Source: Steromphala cineraria
Taxonomy: Eukaryota; Mollusca; Gastropoda; Trochida; Trochidae
Direction: 5' to 3'
NCBI GenBank assembly: GCA_916613615.1
Contig: OU744730.1
Coordinates: 34,271,315 to 34,335,314, forward strand
DNA: 64,000 nucleotides
The notes below the pieces were generated by a model. It was not told where the DNA came from. It searched no databases and was given only the letters and a program-made list of their open reading frames with translations. Of this stretch, positions 36,301 through 47,100 are shown one piece after another; position 1 is the first letter of the stretch; every line of letters starts with the position of its first letter. The position numbers and the translations under genes were made by a program.

Positions 36301-36813
36301 AGGCCTGCAATGTACAATATGGAGAGAAATATGTGTGGTACTGGTAGGCCTGCAATGTACAATATGGAGAGAAATATTTGTGGTACTGGAAGGCCTGTAA
36401 TGTACAATATGGAGAGAAATATTTGTGGTAGTGGTAGGCCTGCAATGTACAATATGGAGAGAAATATGTGTGGTACTGGTAGGCCTGCAATGTACAATAT
36501 GGAGAGAAATATTAGTGGTACTGGTAGGCCTGTAATGTACAATATGGAGAGAAATATTTGTGGTACTGGTAGGCCTGCATTGTACAATATGGAGAGAAAT
36601 ATTTGTGGTACTGGAAGGCCTGCAATATTGAGAGAAATAATACCTTCTTGAATTTATGCCCATGCCCTCACAGTAACACCCTATTATACATGAGGCGACA
36701 ATGCTATGTTTAAGTTCCTAACTTCCTATGAAAGTGGATCGTTTATCCAAGACTAATATTCAATGAGTGGCACTGACCTGACAACCCGCGAGTACCAGGA
36801 ACAACAGCCACAT
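18164..36813 (-). CDS. Gene A: zona pellucida (ZP) domain transmembrane protein, complete
   Basis: Nine coding exons (36778-36813, 27408-27453, 26858-27042, 25615-25769, 25011-25156, 24612-24696, 23704-23857, 21782-21833, 18164-18306) sum to 1002 nt, giving 333 aa and TAG. All phases agree. Seen: signal peptide MWLLFLVLAG; ZP-N with Cys 32, 56, 86, 123; ZP-C with Cys 202, 219, 258, 263, 267, 272; a dibasic ERR at 278-280, where ZP proteins are often cut; a transmembrane helix at about 299-322; and a short tail beginning RRR. N-glycosylation sequons occur at Asn 59, 131, 154 and 259. The cysteine order is that of ZP modules, which polymerise into extracellular coats or matrices. In molluscs many ZP proteins belong to the egg envelope, but that role here is inference. 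Intron 1 is nearly all minisatellite and intron 6 is GC-AG. Confidence 0.9.
18307..18777 (-). other. Gene A intron 8, distal part
   Basis: AT-rich unique sequence between exon 9 and the inserted TIR element. Nothing else recognised. Confidence 0.5.
19099..19193. repeat. 95-bp palindrome (long hairpin)
   Basis: Two arms of about 44 nt, starting GGTTATATACTCC and ending with its complement, meet at a CTTCG-type centre. Few mismatches. Transcribed either way it would fold into a long hairpin. Confidence 0.85.
19201..19326. repeat. GAA/AAG-rich microsatellite
   Basis: An imperfect trinucleotide purine tract directly after the palindrome. The E/R/K-rich open frame over it (19085-19345) is an artefact. 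Confidence 0.9.
20510..21781 (-). other. Gene A intron 8, proximal part
   Basis: AT-rich unique sequence. No exon or repeat recognised. Confidence 0.45.
21782..21833 (-). CDS. Gene A exon 8: end of ZP-C and linker
   Basis: The acceptor tttcttcccgtag and donor GAGG|gtgagt bound 52 nt, phase 0 to 1. It encodes SSCRNINVERRSTGGAE plus a split Gly. It supplies the last ZP-C cysteine and a dibasic stretch. Too short to find by open-frame scanning; found because only these boundaries satisfy the phases of exons 7 and 9. Confidence 0.8.
21834..22293 (-). other. Gene A intron 7, part
   Basis: AT-rich unique sequence up to the tandem-core element. Nothing recognised. Confidence 0.45.
22294..23113. 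mobile_element. 820-bp tandem-core element with ACGG/ACGT tracts
   Basis: Ends are inverted (ATCCCCCGCCGC and its complement). Inside are about four copies of a core of roughly 151 bp, containing the GTGACCTTGAAAATGAGGTC type of motif. GACGGACGTACGG tracts sit next to both ends. The structure (inverted ends, tandem cores, ACGG microsatellite) resembles bivalve pearl-type non-autonomous elements. No coding capacity. Confidence 0.75.
23114..23703 (-). other. Gene A intron 7, part
   Basis: AT-rich unique sequence. No repeat or exon recognised. Confidence 0.45.
23704..23857 (-). CDS. Gene A exon 7: ZP-C core
   Basis: The acceptor is cactcctacag and the donor GACGGG|gtaacc, with 154 nt in phase 2 to 0. 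It encodes CGDGLVFGKTEGF and later KFHCNFTVCMDNCDG. The FHC..(V)C...C spacing is the signature of the ZP-C half. Confidence 0.92.
23858..24611 (-). other. Gene A intron 6 (GC-AG type)
   Basis: The minus-strand 5' boundary is GCGCAGG|gcaagtcc and the 3' boundary cctacag. The only frame-consistent junction uses GC, not GT. Its extended match to the donor consensus (gcaagt) is what known GC-AG introns show. The joined codon is GGA (Gly 218), giving the RAGC motif expected in ZP-C. The rest is AT-rich without other features. Confidence 0.82.
24612..24696 (-). CDS. Gene A exon 6: ZP-C, fifth cysteine
   Basis: The acceptor is ctacttgcag and the exon runs 85 nt in phase 1 to 2. It encodes AGGEQGLAAVSCDAVGDNGL and RYAILRA. 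The pattern C..A....YAILRAGC is typical for ZP-C. It ends at a GC donor. Confidence 0.88.
24697..25010 (-). other. Gene A intron 5
   Basis: About 314 bp of AT-rich GT-AG intron. No other feature. Confidence 0.6.
25011..25156 (-). CDS. Gene A exon 5: start of ZP-C
   Basis: The acceptor tatcttttcttccag has a strong pyrimidine tract, and the donor is GATG|gtgagc. The 146 nt run phase 2 to 1. It encodes LVAPIEIQSHKGNK and ends LVKLQGHSD. A later AG (attcag) inside is excluded by phase. Confidence 0.86.
25157..25614 (-). other. Gene A intron 4
   Basis: AT-rich intron with a short CAGACAGACAGACGG tract near 25405. Nothing else recognised. Confidence 0.5.
25615..25769 (-). CDS. Gene A exon 4: end of ZP-N and inter-domain linker
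   Basis: The acceptor is tatgttacag and the donor GACAG|gtgcgt, with 155 nt in phase 0 to 2. It encodes RMEGVSHYTLLLQVQW and later EQYLVTCGY, the fourth ZP-N cysteine in its usual VxC(S/G)Y setting. Confidence 0.9.
25772..25920. repeat. 28-32-bp degenerate minisatellite at gene A exon 4 acceptor
   Basis: About five diverged copies of a unit AACATACAYCA...GGTTCGGGCAC start within a few bases of the exon 4 splice acceptor and run into intron 3. The copy touching the exon supplies the acceptor's upstream bases. Confidence 0.75.
25921..26788. mobile_element. Pearl-like tandem-core element (third copy, diverged)
   Basis: It has diverged core units with GGGGTCACAGGGTCAC and CTTCTGGAGAA motifs, then a GACGGACGACGG tract. 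The terminal segment CATAAGCCCATCTGGCC...CTGATGAGCTAAAA is shared with the elements ending at 48859 and 51083. The left border is unclear and includes a duplicated 60-bp stretch (about 25917 and 25977). It lies in intron 3 of gene A. Confidence 0.7.
26858..27042 (-). CDS. Gene A exon 3: ZP-N
   Basis: The acceptor is gtttgtgtccag and the donor TTTAAC|gttagt, with 185 nt in phase 1 to 0. It encodes MAHCNPTPTGMMEVGLITDL and, further on, ALCKDNYTED and FWFYPSFDADSSTACVFN. It carries ZP-N cysteines 1 to 3 and a glycosylation sequon NYT. Confidence 0.92.
27043..27407 (-). other. Gene A intron 2
   Basis: 365 bp, AT-rich, GT-AG (donor gtgagtg). No other feature. Confidence 0.6.
27408..27453 (-). CDS. 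Gene A exon 2: mature N-terminus
   Basis: The acceptor acattgcag and donor CTGGACG|gtgagt bound 46 nt, phase 0 to 1: AYQYHKHIQGNYVLD plus a split Val. The first 18 nt and the acceptor are the same sequence that is repeated about 200 times in intron 1, so the true boundary could lie at another copy. The exon-proximal copy is chosen as the simplest. Confidence 0.8.
27436..36640. repeat. 45-bp minisatellite, about 204 copies, filling gene A intron 1
   Basis: On the sense (minus) strand the unit reads TTTCTCTCCATATTGTACAT, then TGCAG|GCCTACCAGTACCAC and AAATA. It thus has a pyrimidine stretch, a 3' splice acceptor and the first codons of exon 2. The unit is 45 nt, a multiple of three, so long frames stay open on both strands. 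Rare 1-2 nt indels (near 32876, 33186, 34080, 34210, 34975) and a shortened unit near 33935 shift phase. Variants recur in blocks, for example about 315 bp (7 units) apart at 31330 and 31645. Confidence 0.97.
36778..36813 (-). CDS. Gene A exon 1: start codon and signal peptide
   Basis: ATG at 36813-36811 encodes MWLLFLVLAGCQ, ending at the donor TGTCAG|gtcagt in phase 0. The hydrophobic core fits a signal peptide cut near the exon junction. ccttcag lies 2 nt before the ATG and could be the acceptor of a 5' UTR intron; a start further upstream is not excluded. Confidence 0.78.
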
Positions 36814-39800
36814 ATCTGAAGGAGAGACAGGGACTTTGATTCTTTGATGAGCCATTTGGATGATACATAGTATATTTTTGTCATAACAGAATAATCTTAC
36901 AATGTGCGATACGAATTTTATTATACTAGACGGAGGATATGGTGTGTTTAAACATGTGAAAACATCGGTTTATGGAATTGAAATTGTAAATTTGAATAAG
37001 GAAAACGCAAGAGTACAGTTGATGTCAGTTTTTATGAAAAAATTATTATTGATATGATGCCTTCTTTGTAGATGATTATGTATTCTATTTACAGAGCCAT
37101 AAAATCGCTCAGCTTCGATGTTGGCCGCATGCGAACAAATAAGCTAAGTATTAACATATTCCGTGATGAAACATTTAGAGTTTCAACTTGTTTCCTACTT
37201 GAACTCATACGATAATATTGAATATAAACTATTATCTTTAGCCTGACGTGAACACCCTTATCAACAACACTGTAAGCTCACACAACCCTCGCGTTATGGG
37301 ACGTTTATACAACGTTATCTCGCCAATAGAAAGAAAATGCTCTTTCGAGATTATTTGTCTTAACATCTTACAATATAGAAATCTGAATGCTAAATATTCA
37401 TTTACAGTCGACAACTTTTATTTCAGATTTTTTTTGTAAGATTCCGTATGATAGATATAAGTTTCAAGAGTGTGATAAGACTACAGTTCATTACCAAGTC
37501 ATTTTACGTGCGCTTGAACAAGTGATGAATATCGGTCATATTTCATAACTAATATTACAGCATATATCTATACATTGCCTGTACAATAACTAATCAAGAA
37601 TATATAAACGAGTGTTGTATTGTTATATACCTTGTATTTAGCGTAGTTTATTTTCAAAACTTCATCAATTTTATGATGATCAAACTCATTGAACATTGAG
37701 GTGGTGTACATTATATCTTATTTTAGTGCGAACCACTATGATTTCTTATAATCAAAATTAATAGTCTTGGTTCTACATTACCAACTATGAAGGGTACTGA
37801 AGTGCGGTATTTTGCACGGATCTGTCAAGTTTGAGTGACACATGCATGTTCATTGCAACGCCAGCAGCACATGCACGCTCTGCACGTGAAGAAAGAAAAA
37901 AATTGTTTGACATGTTTAGGCCTTTGTAATATCAACACACATTGGTATATTTTCAGCAAAGAATTCTAAACGTACCATGTATAATCGTGACTACTTTGTG
38001 GAAGTTACTAATACTATCTCGTTGACAGTACAGTTATTACTGTGTGACATTATTCATTCAATTTTGTGTCATGTATCTATCAAGATAGACATTGATTCAC
38101 ATTGCTAAATAAAAAACCCATTTCAATATCAGAAAATGGCAAGGTGAAATCAATCGAACCATTCACCTGTTTTCAGAGCTCCGTCACTCCAGCCGTCTGT
38201 CTGACCCAACCCAACCTCATGGAATGCACGTGCGCGCCGCGTATGGATCTTTTATCACGTCAATCAAATGCAGCAAAAAGTCCGCCGATTTCGTTTTCAA
38301 TAATTTGTTGACAATTTCAAAACTTGAATATTTAGATGAGTACAAACATTGGGTACTCGAGTACCCGAACCCGAGTCCATGTTTTGGGACTTGATTACTC
38401 GAATAAGGAGATATTTGGTTCTTAGTTAGATTATCTTAGACTGTCTGTCTGTGATGTGTGAAGATAGATAATCCACATGACATTGATGTCAAATTACACT
38501 ACATATGACCATATATATTCATAACATCTACACTGACCAACAATATTACATGAAATCAGTCAAGATAAGAATTGTGGGTACTCGAGTCCTTGTCAAGTCT
38601 AAACCCTTGAGTCAAAGGGTAAGTTCAGCGTTTGGGCTCTGATATTGGAAGTGACCAGATTTGCGAACGCAGTGAGCAAAGGGTGGCAACGACTTTCTCT
38701 CGCCTGGAATCAAATAATGTTTGTGTGTCAAAACTTATCTCTCAAAAAAGTCAATAAAGATACATATGTCTTCAGAATATTTTGCTCTCTTAGTTAACAC
38801 CTCAGAAATGTGTTTAATTCACGTAAAATATATTAAATTGAGCATTTTAATCGCTAAACACTGCATCTCAAATCGTTCTTTGGGTTCATTACCCCCACAA
38901 GCTTCCGGTTTACGGAATGAATAGCATAATCAACGGAATAATCAACATGAACACGCCATGTTGTTTTAGTATATACATGAACCGCCGAGTTCACTTTGCC
39001 CCAAAGTCACGTGCTACATCACAACAGGCGATCATCAGTGTGCTGTGAACTAGGAACCAGGGGTGTCTAAGCACTTCAAGAAACAACGCCATCTACCTTC
39101 AGTTACCGATCATTGCGCAACTCAAGCCATACTTGAAATGGTCTGGGAGAGGCTAGGGTAAGCTCTGTTAGTAAATTGTTGATTTCAGGGATATGATACA
39201 TTGAATAAGAAATTTATCTGAAACTTTCTTTTATGTTTTCCGGCAACGGGAGGAAAACAAAGAATATGTCTTTTGGAAAAGATTTGTCAAACCTTCTCAC
39301 ATCATGAGTACATTTCTTCCAGCCATCATTAATGCCAGTAAAGATGGTCCGAAAAGGACATGTAGAATCAAAGAGTAATTTTCAATTTTGGCAGTCAGTA
39401 TTGGGAAGGACAAAGCGATGATCGGAATATGCGTACCATCTAGGGCACCAGTATAGATAAGGAAAACCCTATGTATGAAGATTGCTTTGTTTAAAGATTC
39501 CCCCAGACTATATTGCTATGGACTTGGGTCACTTGGCACTGTTATCTATGTCACACTACATAACAACACAATAGTAATACATTTCATCCACCATTTTATA
39601 TAACTAAAGGAACTTTGACCGTAGTTTGATCATCAAACCACTTGACTTCCAAACTCACTCCGTGATTTGAAAGAGTTTAAAGATTGTTTGGCCATAAGCC
39701 CGTGCCCCGGCTTTGGACAATTTGGGAGTTGCACGAGAGTGAGGGATAGCGTTAACTACTGCGTCGGCTTATAGAATAAGGACCATATTGATAATCATAC

Positions 39801-40246
39801 CAAACCGCTAACGCTTGATAGCTTCTCAAGATTCTGAAACAGTGAATCATTTTAAGTCCCTGTAATCGAGGTAAACATGCTAAGAAGTCTGTCAGCAAAA
39901 CCCAATGCTGATCCAAAAAACCGTGATACATGTAGATTGATATGTTTAAACGTTTGCTCTTTTAGGGGCTAGGGGCGTTTGTCTCGGGATCATAGTGATG
40001 AATGCAGTTTTATCCTAAGATTGTTATAAGACTATCGAAAAAAGTTTGCCTGTCTTACTAAGCACTTTTCCAAAACGAAGTTTGACTCTTTCATGTTTCT
40101 ATTAAACAACATGTAACCCCGAGGGGGTACACAATGCAGAAATGGATACATAAAGATATCTTGAGATAGCATCGATATTTTGTTTGTTCAAAAACATGCG
40201 CAAAATAGTCATTTAATGACTTTGAAAACAAACATCATATTTTCAG

Positions 40247-40303
40247 TCTGTAAAACTTCTCTCAGCCAATCATAACCTGCCACATCACATCGCCCTTTCT
40301 CGC
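40247..40303 (+). repeat. 57-bp direct repeat, copy 1
   Basis: Starts TCTGTAAAACTTCTCTCAGC and ends CCCTTTCTCGC. It matches 41749-41805 with about one mismatch. It could be the ends of an eroded element about 1.5 kb long. Confidence 0.7.
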
Positions 40304-41748
40304 CAAACTGGTCAGGCTATTGCTATTGTTTACAGTATTGAGTCAAGCGGTCACTTACTTACTTGGCGTATAATTACTATACGAACAAAGAAAACAACTT
40401 TCCAGTATGACGGTTAGTTAGTGAGACATATAATGAAGACATTTACTAATTTTGGTTGAATCTTTTTGACTGTTGATAGCTTAATCACGGCTTCTACAGA
40501 GGGATCTAAAGTCAATTCATCAATGAGACTACATGGTATGTCATAGCCCTGTCATAGAACTATGTTTCGCATATCTATTTTTAAAAAAGAAACGGGGTAT
40601 ATGTTTATATTTATGCCGCTCCCTAACAAAATAGTGACGTAACGTAAACATGGACAGATCAGTACACATATCATATACAGTGACAGTATTGAAACAACGA
40701 TTTTCGAAAACATACAACAAAGCAATTAAATGCTAAGGTTATATCTTCATTAATGGTATAAACATAAGGATATTTCATCAAGGCAAAATCTTAATATTCA
40801 ATCATGTTTTGAAAATCTCTTAGATATTACGGTATAGTTATGTTTTGAATTTAGTAGTTCTAAGTTTACATTTTGTGATGAGTGGCCAGATAAAATTGAA
40901 GACAAATTAAACAAGTTTGTGAAATTTTTTAAGGAACTTATGAAAAATCCTGAAGTAATTTTATATAATCTGAATGAGGTTTTGCTATATACACACTACG
41001 AAATATTCGGAAAGAGAGTCATTGAGGCATCATGTCATGAAATTGTATTGTCATGTTTCATCATGTCTTGAGCGTTTCTCAATCAAATAAAGAAACAATG
41101 TTAGTTTACAAAGAGACAACTCATCAGCGTAAAATAAATACCCTTCTATATCTTTGTTTGAGATAATGTTATTTTAAATTTTAAATATTTGTAAACTTCT
41201 AACGCAAACAACTTCTTGAAATAACAAATATGTATACATATAAGTTTGTATGCACAAAGTTTAGTTTACATATCATGTGACCAAAGCTTACCTTATAGAA
41301 GTCACTGTAAACGCAAAATACTCCATCTCATGTGTACTGAATGTGTTCATCTCAAGACGGATGCAATGCATATGATAAATTCTAAATGTTTAATTTTTGA
41401 TTGGATCTAGTTTGTCTTATTGTTGACCAATGGATGACTAGTGCTTTGACAACTGGGCGTGTCATAGATGGGCAGACATGCTTGATCTCTAAAACAACAT
41501 CCCCTAATTCTTGTAACAATATTGTCAAAGAGTGTGAAATATCCCAAGCGCGACTCCCTAGGCCTGTAATTACACAATCAGTTACGATGTGCCATAACTG
41601 TTTAATTACTACTCTGTTTTATTGCCGGACAGATGAAGCTTCTAAATCGTGCTAAAACATGTTTATTCTGTTTATTTACCACCATTGTCTGTTATATTTA
41701 CATTGATTAGGCCCATTTCCGTTCTGTATATGATGTAATAATACACAA

Positions 41749-41805
41749 TCTGTAAAACTTCTCTCAGCCAATCATAACCTGCCACATCACATCACCCTTT
41801 CTCGC
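41749..41805 (+). repeat. 57-bp direct repeat, copy 2
   Basis: Second copy of the repeat at 40247, in the same orientation, followed by CATGCGCAG. Confidence 0.7.
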
Positions 41806-43064
41806 ATGCGCAGTAAAGGCAATATCGTTCACCCGGTAGAATCCCTTTTCAGACTGTCAAATTGAGAAGCCTAAAATTTGCTTACTTTGAAGGGCGATAT
41901 CTTTGTTATTAGAGGACCGATGAAAACGTTTTTTGGCGTTTTTTGAAGTTGACAATGTTTTCTGTACATATTTACCAATTAACATGGGAAAAATTATGAA
42001 GTTTCTTGTTGTTTAAGGTTTGAGCAGCATTGGAGTCAATCGTGGAGACATATCATGCATATTCATCATGGAACTATGTGTGAATGGCTGAATGTGCTCA
42101 ACCAGGAACTTGTAGTTCCATGGATTTCTTTTCTTTTTCGTTCGGGAGTCGCTTACTTCCTCTAACACCTGTCAAAGATATTGTTTCAGACGTATACGGA
42201 TACTGGATACTGTACATTAGTCATGACCCTCCTTCTTCCATACGGACCAAAAGCTTTCATAAGACATCAATATCCAATTACTTATATAAGCAAATGTATT
42301 TTGCACCTGACACTCTTTCTCTATCTGACAAATAGTATATTTACTTTTACTCATATGTGGAAATTTGTTTATGTTAGCAAACATACTCATATACGTATTT
42401 GATGGCATGTGAACCGATTGTTTTAGATGGATAAGCTCATACATGTATAACATCTAGTAAAAAGTGTTTCCGTGACCTCAGGGCGTCCTGTCATACACCG
42501 ATCGCAAACATGTGCATAAGCATAACAAATCTACCACTACAATAAAGTCGGTATTATAAAATAATTATATTGGCTTAATTTTCATATTTTGTCTGGCGTC
42601 AGTCTCCACCGATTGTTTTAAAGGGGCAGTCCGTGAATTGTTGGAATTACAGGGGAGTCATCTTATCGAGAAGTATATATCAACACACATAATCAGGTCA
42701 AGTGATAATTGGACGGTAAATAAAGACAGGTAAACAGGACAAGGACGATTTTAGATATCAAAAGGTATTTAAGGAAATTTAATTAATGCACAAAATGAGC
42801 TGATAATGTTTGATGGGTTATTATCCTTGTATTTATGTAATGGCTCGTGTGTTTCCGGGGGTGTATTCGATTTTGATTGAAAACTATTAATTGTCATGAT
42901 ATGGCCTTTTCGGCTGAAAATATCAGGATTGGTGTTAGACAAGTTCTAAGGCAAGAAAACGCCATACACATTAGAGTGTGTCTCTTTCAGCTTGTTTGAT
43001 CCTTGTTCAAAGATTGAAACATGGTCTGAAAGAAAGAACATACGAGATGCAATACTAACTATGA

Positions 43065-44104
43065 TTTATTCAATCAATATATAACAAGAGAGACGCATGT
43101 AACAATAAACATACGCAGGAAGGTTAATATCATCATAAAAGAGACAGTCGCTACAATAAAGCCTTTCCCTCTGGTAGATATAGTTTGGCAAGTCTACATA
43201 TAGGACGGATCAGTTAGAACACTGCACCTTCAGCATCTTGATTGTGACATTTACATATTGTGTACTTTGGAATGTCCTTGTAGTGATTAAGACGTAATAA
43301 AGTTGTTAACAATCTCCCACATTCAAATTCGTCGTTTTTTCAATCTCATTCAATATGAAAGTTACTTTTCAAAATTGAGAAAAAAGGTCAGTGTAGCTTA
43401 TGTTTAATTCATACCTTATATGAACCAAGATTGAAACAAAATGCACTTGATACAACTTTATACAGAATATATACATCTCTAAAAGTATCTCGGATGGTAG
43501 GCAATATTAACGAACTGCTACAACTGCTAGCTGTCTTAGATAAAATACCTTTTCATTTACAAAATAGAAAATTAAAATTAAATTCAGATTAAGACGACAA
43601 ATTCTTATATTCAAAATATCACAAAACAAGAAAATATCACGATTAACACAGAACTGTAAAACTTTTCTGCTTGTAATTCAAGTGTATCTACATATATATC
43701 AAACACCATAGTCAAAGTAGTTATAAAGCATGAGTATAATTTTGGCAACAAGTAAATGATTAAAAATGTAAATCATCTAAGTACATGTAGTACTTCTACC
43801 ATTCAGACAAGCAGTAAATACATTGGAATATTCTGATTACTGTTAGACATTGTCTTGAAAGAGATATGTCGCTATGCCTTCAAAACAAGATACAATTTTC
43901 AAAACATCACTGGTAGTCGTAAGTAATTTTTTGACCTTACAAATTTACAGCTTAGAATGAACTGTGAATGTTGTGTAAGCTTCATGTTGTGATAATGCTG
44001 ATTATCTGGTCGGATCTGTCATTTGAAAACTGAACAATTTTGGCTTATGACTTATAAGATGTAATGACCACTGGCACTTCAAATAGATTGCCCGATCTTC
44101 GACT
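43065..44104 (-). other. Probable 3' UTR of gene C
   Basis: AT-rich sequence from the gene C stop to the first clear minus-strand AATAAA (plus TTTATT at 43065-43070). The UTR extent is inference from this hexamer only. Confidence 0.35.
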
Positions 44105-44193
44105 CTACATGCACATTTTCCTCTCGATGGTGAAGACGACGTTTGTTGTCTGACTCAGACAGTCCCTAGTCTCTTGCAGCGACTGGTACGAGT
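44105..44193 (-). CDS. Gene C exon 5: last helix and strand
   Basis: The acceptor is tctgtttcag and the exon enters in phase 1. It encodes SYQSLQETRDCLSQTTNVVF and TIERKMCM, stop TAG at 44107-44105. It completes the second module with a terminal beta strand (TNVVFTIER). Confidence 0.82.
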
Positions 44194-47100
44194 CTGAAAC
44201 AGAGAATGAAATAACACAGTAAATACCTTTTCTAACAAAACTATTGTTGAAATGTTGAGGGTGTCTAGTTAAATCGTCTTAAAACACACTTACAATAACG
44301 TTAGATCAGTGGTTTGAGTAATCATGAAAAAGGTATAGATATAACAAAGCATTTTGGAGTTACATTTTCGTTTTCTTAATGGCGAGACGGTAGCGACGGC
44401 ATGGTGGACATCATATATTACTCAAACAAATTGACTTGAGGGAAGACGTGTGCTGCCCTGCACAAAAATATATATTAGGTCCGAGTGTTTGATTCACATG
44501 AACTCCAATTCTGTTGGGGTGTAGCAAAAGTGAAAGCCCGCGGAATACTTAATCCTCAACAAAAGAAAGGACATTATCAATCTTAGGTTGCAAAGAGTAA
44601 ATCCCCATCAACCATCAACTTCAGTATCTATTGATATACCAATCAACAGTTATGATCTCTAAGCCTGCCAGCCGCGCACCTGAGCCATGTATGTTCCAGA
44701 ACTCCTCCTCCGAGGAGAAGAGATCGAGTCTGAAGTGGCAGTTGAAGGGGATGAAGCAGCCCTTGAGACGGTCCACCTGGTTCGAGTCCCGATCCTTGAG
44801 GAAGACCACCCCGTGGTCCACGCCCTTGCTGTCGTACAGGTTCGACACCTTGTCCACGAAGTCCGACTGGTAGCTGCTCTTGTCCCGGATGTCCGCCATC
44901 TCGCTCCAGCAGAACGTGAACTTGTCTACAACACACCGACCACCGTTCTCATAGTCAGAAGTTAAATCACTAACTGAAGTGCTACTCCGTTACATAACAA
45001 TAAAAGTATTATTTACGAGAAAGCGCAAATTGTAGGAGAAAAATCAACAGCAAACATTTTGTTGTGACTTTTCTCAGAGACAGGGGCAGCATCATCTTCG
45101 ATGGTTGCTTTCATCAACTGATTAAGGTTGCCAAGTTTGGGGGCTTATTTATCTTTGGAAAACTTTTATTTACGAACTCTTTAATTCTTAATATTAACAA
45201 TAAAATCTCAATAATAAAATCCTTAATTTTACGAAAGAATATACATTTACAAAATCATTTACATTTAGATTTTAAAGGAAATATTTTGGAAAGATTTCTT
45301 AAAACTGATGAGGACTTATATTCTGTGTTAAGGCTCCATACAATGCTTGTTCATTTCACGACCGATCAACTATAGCTAAAATTACGCTAGGTAAGAACTA
45401 TTATCCAAACCGGAAATACCTCAACGTTAAAGTTCAGCGACGGAAGAAGCATGCTTTAAATTCAGGATAGTATTTAGAGAAAGCAAACCGTTGATTTTGT
45501 TGTTAAAATATGCATGCCGATAGGGTCGGGTTAATTAACAACCATTAACGCAAAAAAACTAGGGTACGGAACTCACTGCAGGCTGACAGGAGTGTATCGA
45601 CAACAGACGTTCGTTATATTGAGACCGCACATGCGGAAATTCCTTCTTAAAGAGACATTTTGGGTTAAATACTATAATAGCTCGATCGACATATCGGTGG
45701 ATAGTTCGAACTAAAAACTATTGCTAGATCCAACTATAATAGTTCTTTCGGTGGATATCCTTGGCCTGATAGAAAATTGAACATATTCCAGGTTAAATTC
45801 TTGAAGTTTCATGCTTATGGCAATATTTGATGATTACGACAGTCTAAAGTTTAGATTAGGAAGAATAGTAGGTATCTTATTGCATTTATAGAAGGGTAAT
45901 GTGCAAATTTCAACATATGCTTAGATAACCATCGTGAGTGCAAATTGGTTGCTACAGAGGTACCATGGAAAGAAGCAGAAAACAAGAACTTATCATATGT
46001 ACAAGAAAGATTCAAACTGTACACACCTGGTCGCGGGATGTACCTGACGGGCACTGAGAACACCATGAACACGTCTGATGGTGGCGGGAAGTCGTGCTGC
46101 TTTACGTGCGGTTCAGAGATAAACCAGAGTTTGGCGACTTCTTGGGAGGGGAAGATGAAAGCAGCTACGCACCAGTCATCGTGTTGCTTCCACTCACTGT
46201 CCTCGGGACCCATCACTGTCACCTGCACAGGGAGGGGAGATACAGTGCTGGTCAAAACTAAGAGCCGGTACACGCGTGGACAGCTAGGTCAAGCGCCCTC
46301 GAGAATGAGGATGAACCAGCGAAGAGATCAATGCATATCCGCTTATCTCAAAGCCGATGTTTATAATACATGTATGTGCTCAATTAAAATCTGGCTCTCA
46401 TTTGGATATGTTGAAACTAAACTTTTAATTTCTTTTAAGAAGCATTGCATTTTAAACCTGAGGTGAGCGACAATCTACTTACAGCGATTAATAATAACAC
46501 TAAGATAACGTCTTTTTGACTCCAAAATAAAAAATAGAGCCATGGGCTCTGTAGCTCATCAGACTTTTGATGGAAAAAGGTTTTGACCCCTGTGACCCCA
46601 TTTAGGGTCGTTGGGTCACAAAATCTACAAGTTTGAATCCCCATTGACCAAGGAGTCTACACACAACTTTTTAGCTCTCTAGACCATTTGGAACTGGAGG
46701 AGAAGATGAAAATATGTTTTTAAGGCTTTGACCCCTTTGACCCCATTTGGGGTCATGAGGTCATGAAATCTACAATTTAGAATCCTCATTGGCCAAGGAG
46801 TCTGCAGACAACTTTTCAGCTCTCTCGACCTTTTGGATCTGGAGAAGAAGATGAAAATAGTTTTTTAAGGTTTTGACCCCTGTGACCCCAATTGGGGTCA
46901 TGAGGTCATGAAATCTACAATTTAGAATCCCCATTGGCCAAGGAGTCTACACACAACGTTTTAGCTCTCTAGACCTTTTGGAACTGGAGAAGAAGATGAA
47001 AATAGGTTTTTAAGGTTTTGACCCCTGTGACCCCAATTGGGGTCATGAGGTCATGAAATCTACAATTTAGAATCCCCATTGGCCAAGGAGTCTACACACA

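Larger units (their letters stand above)
36814..43064. other. Intergenic region between genes A and C
   Basis: About 6.2 kb of AT-rich DNA. A 57-bp direct repeat pair (40247-40303, 41749-41805) is the only repeat I can define. Open frames such as 37248-37439, 38102-38311, 41401-41655 and 42084-42335 show no family or splice context. Gene A's promoter should lie at its left end, but no core element can be assigned. Confidence 0.4.

Noticed and set aside
27321..36663. Giant open frames (up to 2788 codons) on both strands over the 45-bp array
   Set aside because: All frames are open because the unit is 45 nt without stops. The translation is a pure repeat, and frames on opposite strands are equally long. 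Only the first 46 bp (exon 2) are supported as coding.
45064..45375. 103-codon plus-strand frame
   Set aside because: AT-rich, dominated by I, L, N, K, inside intron 3 of gene C; no family recognised.
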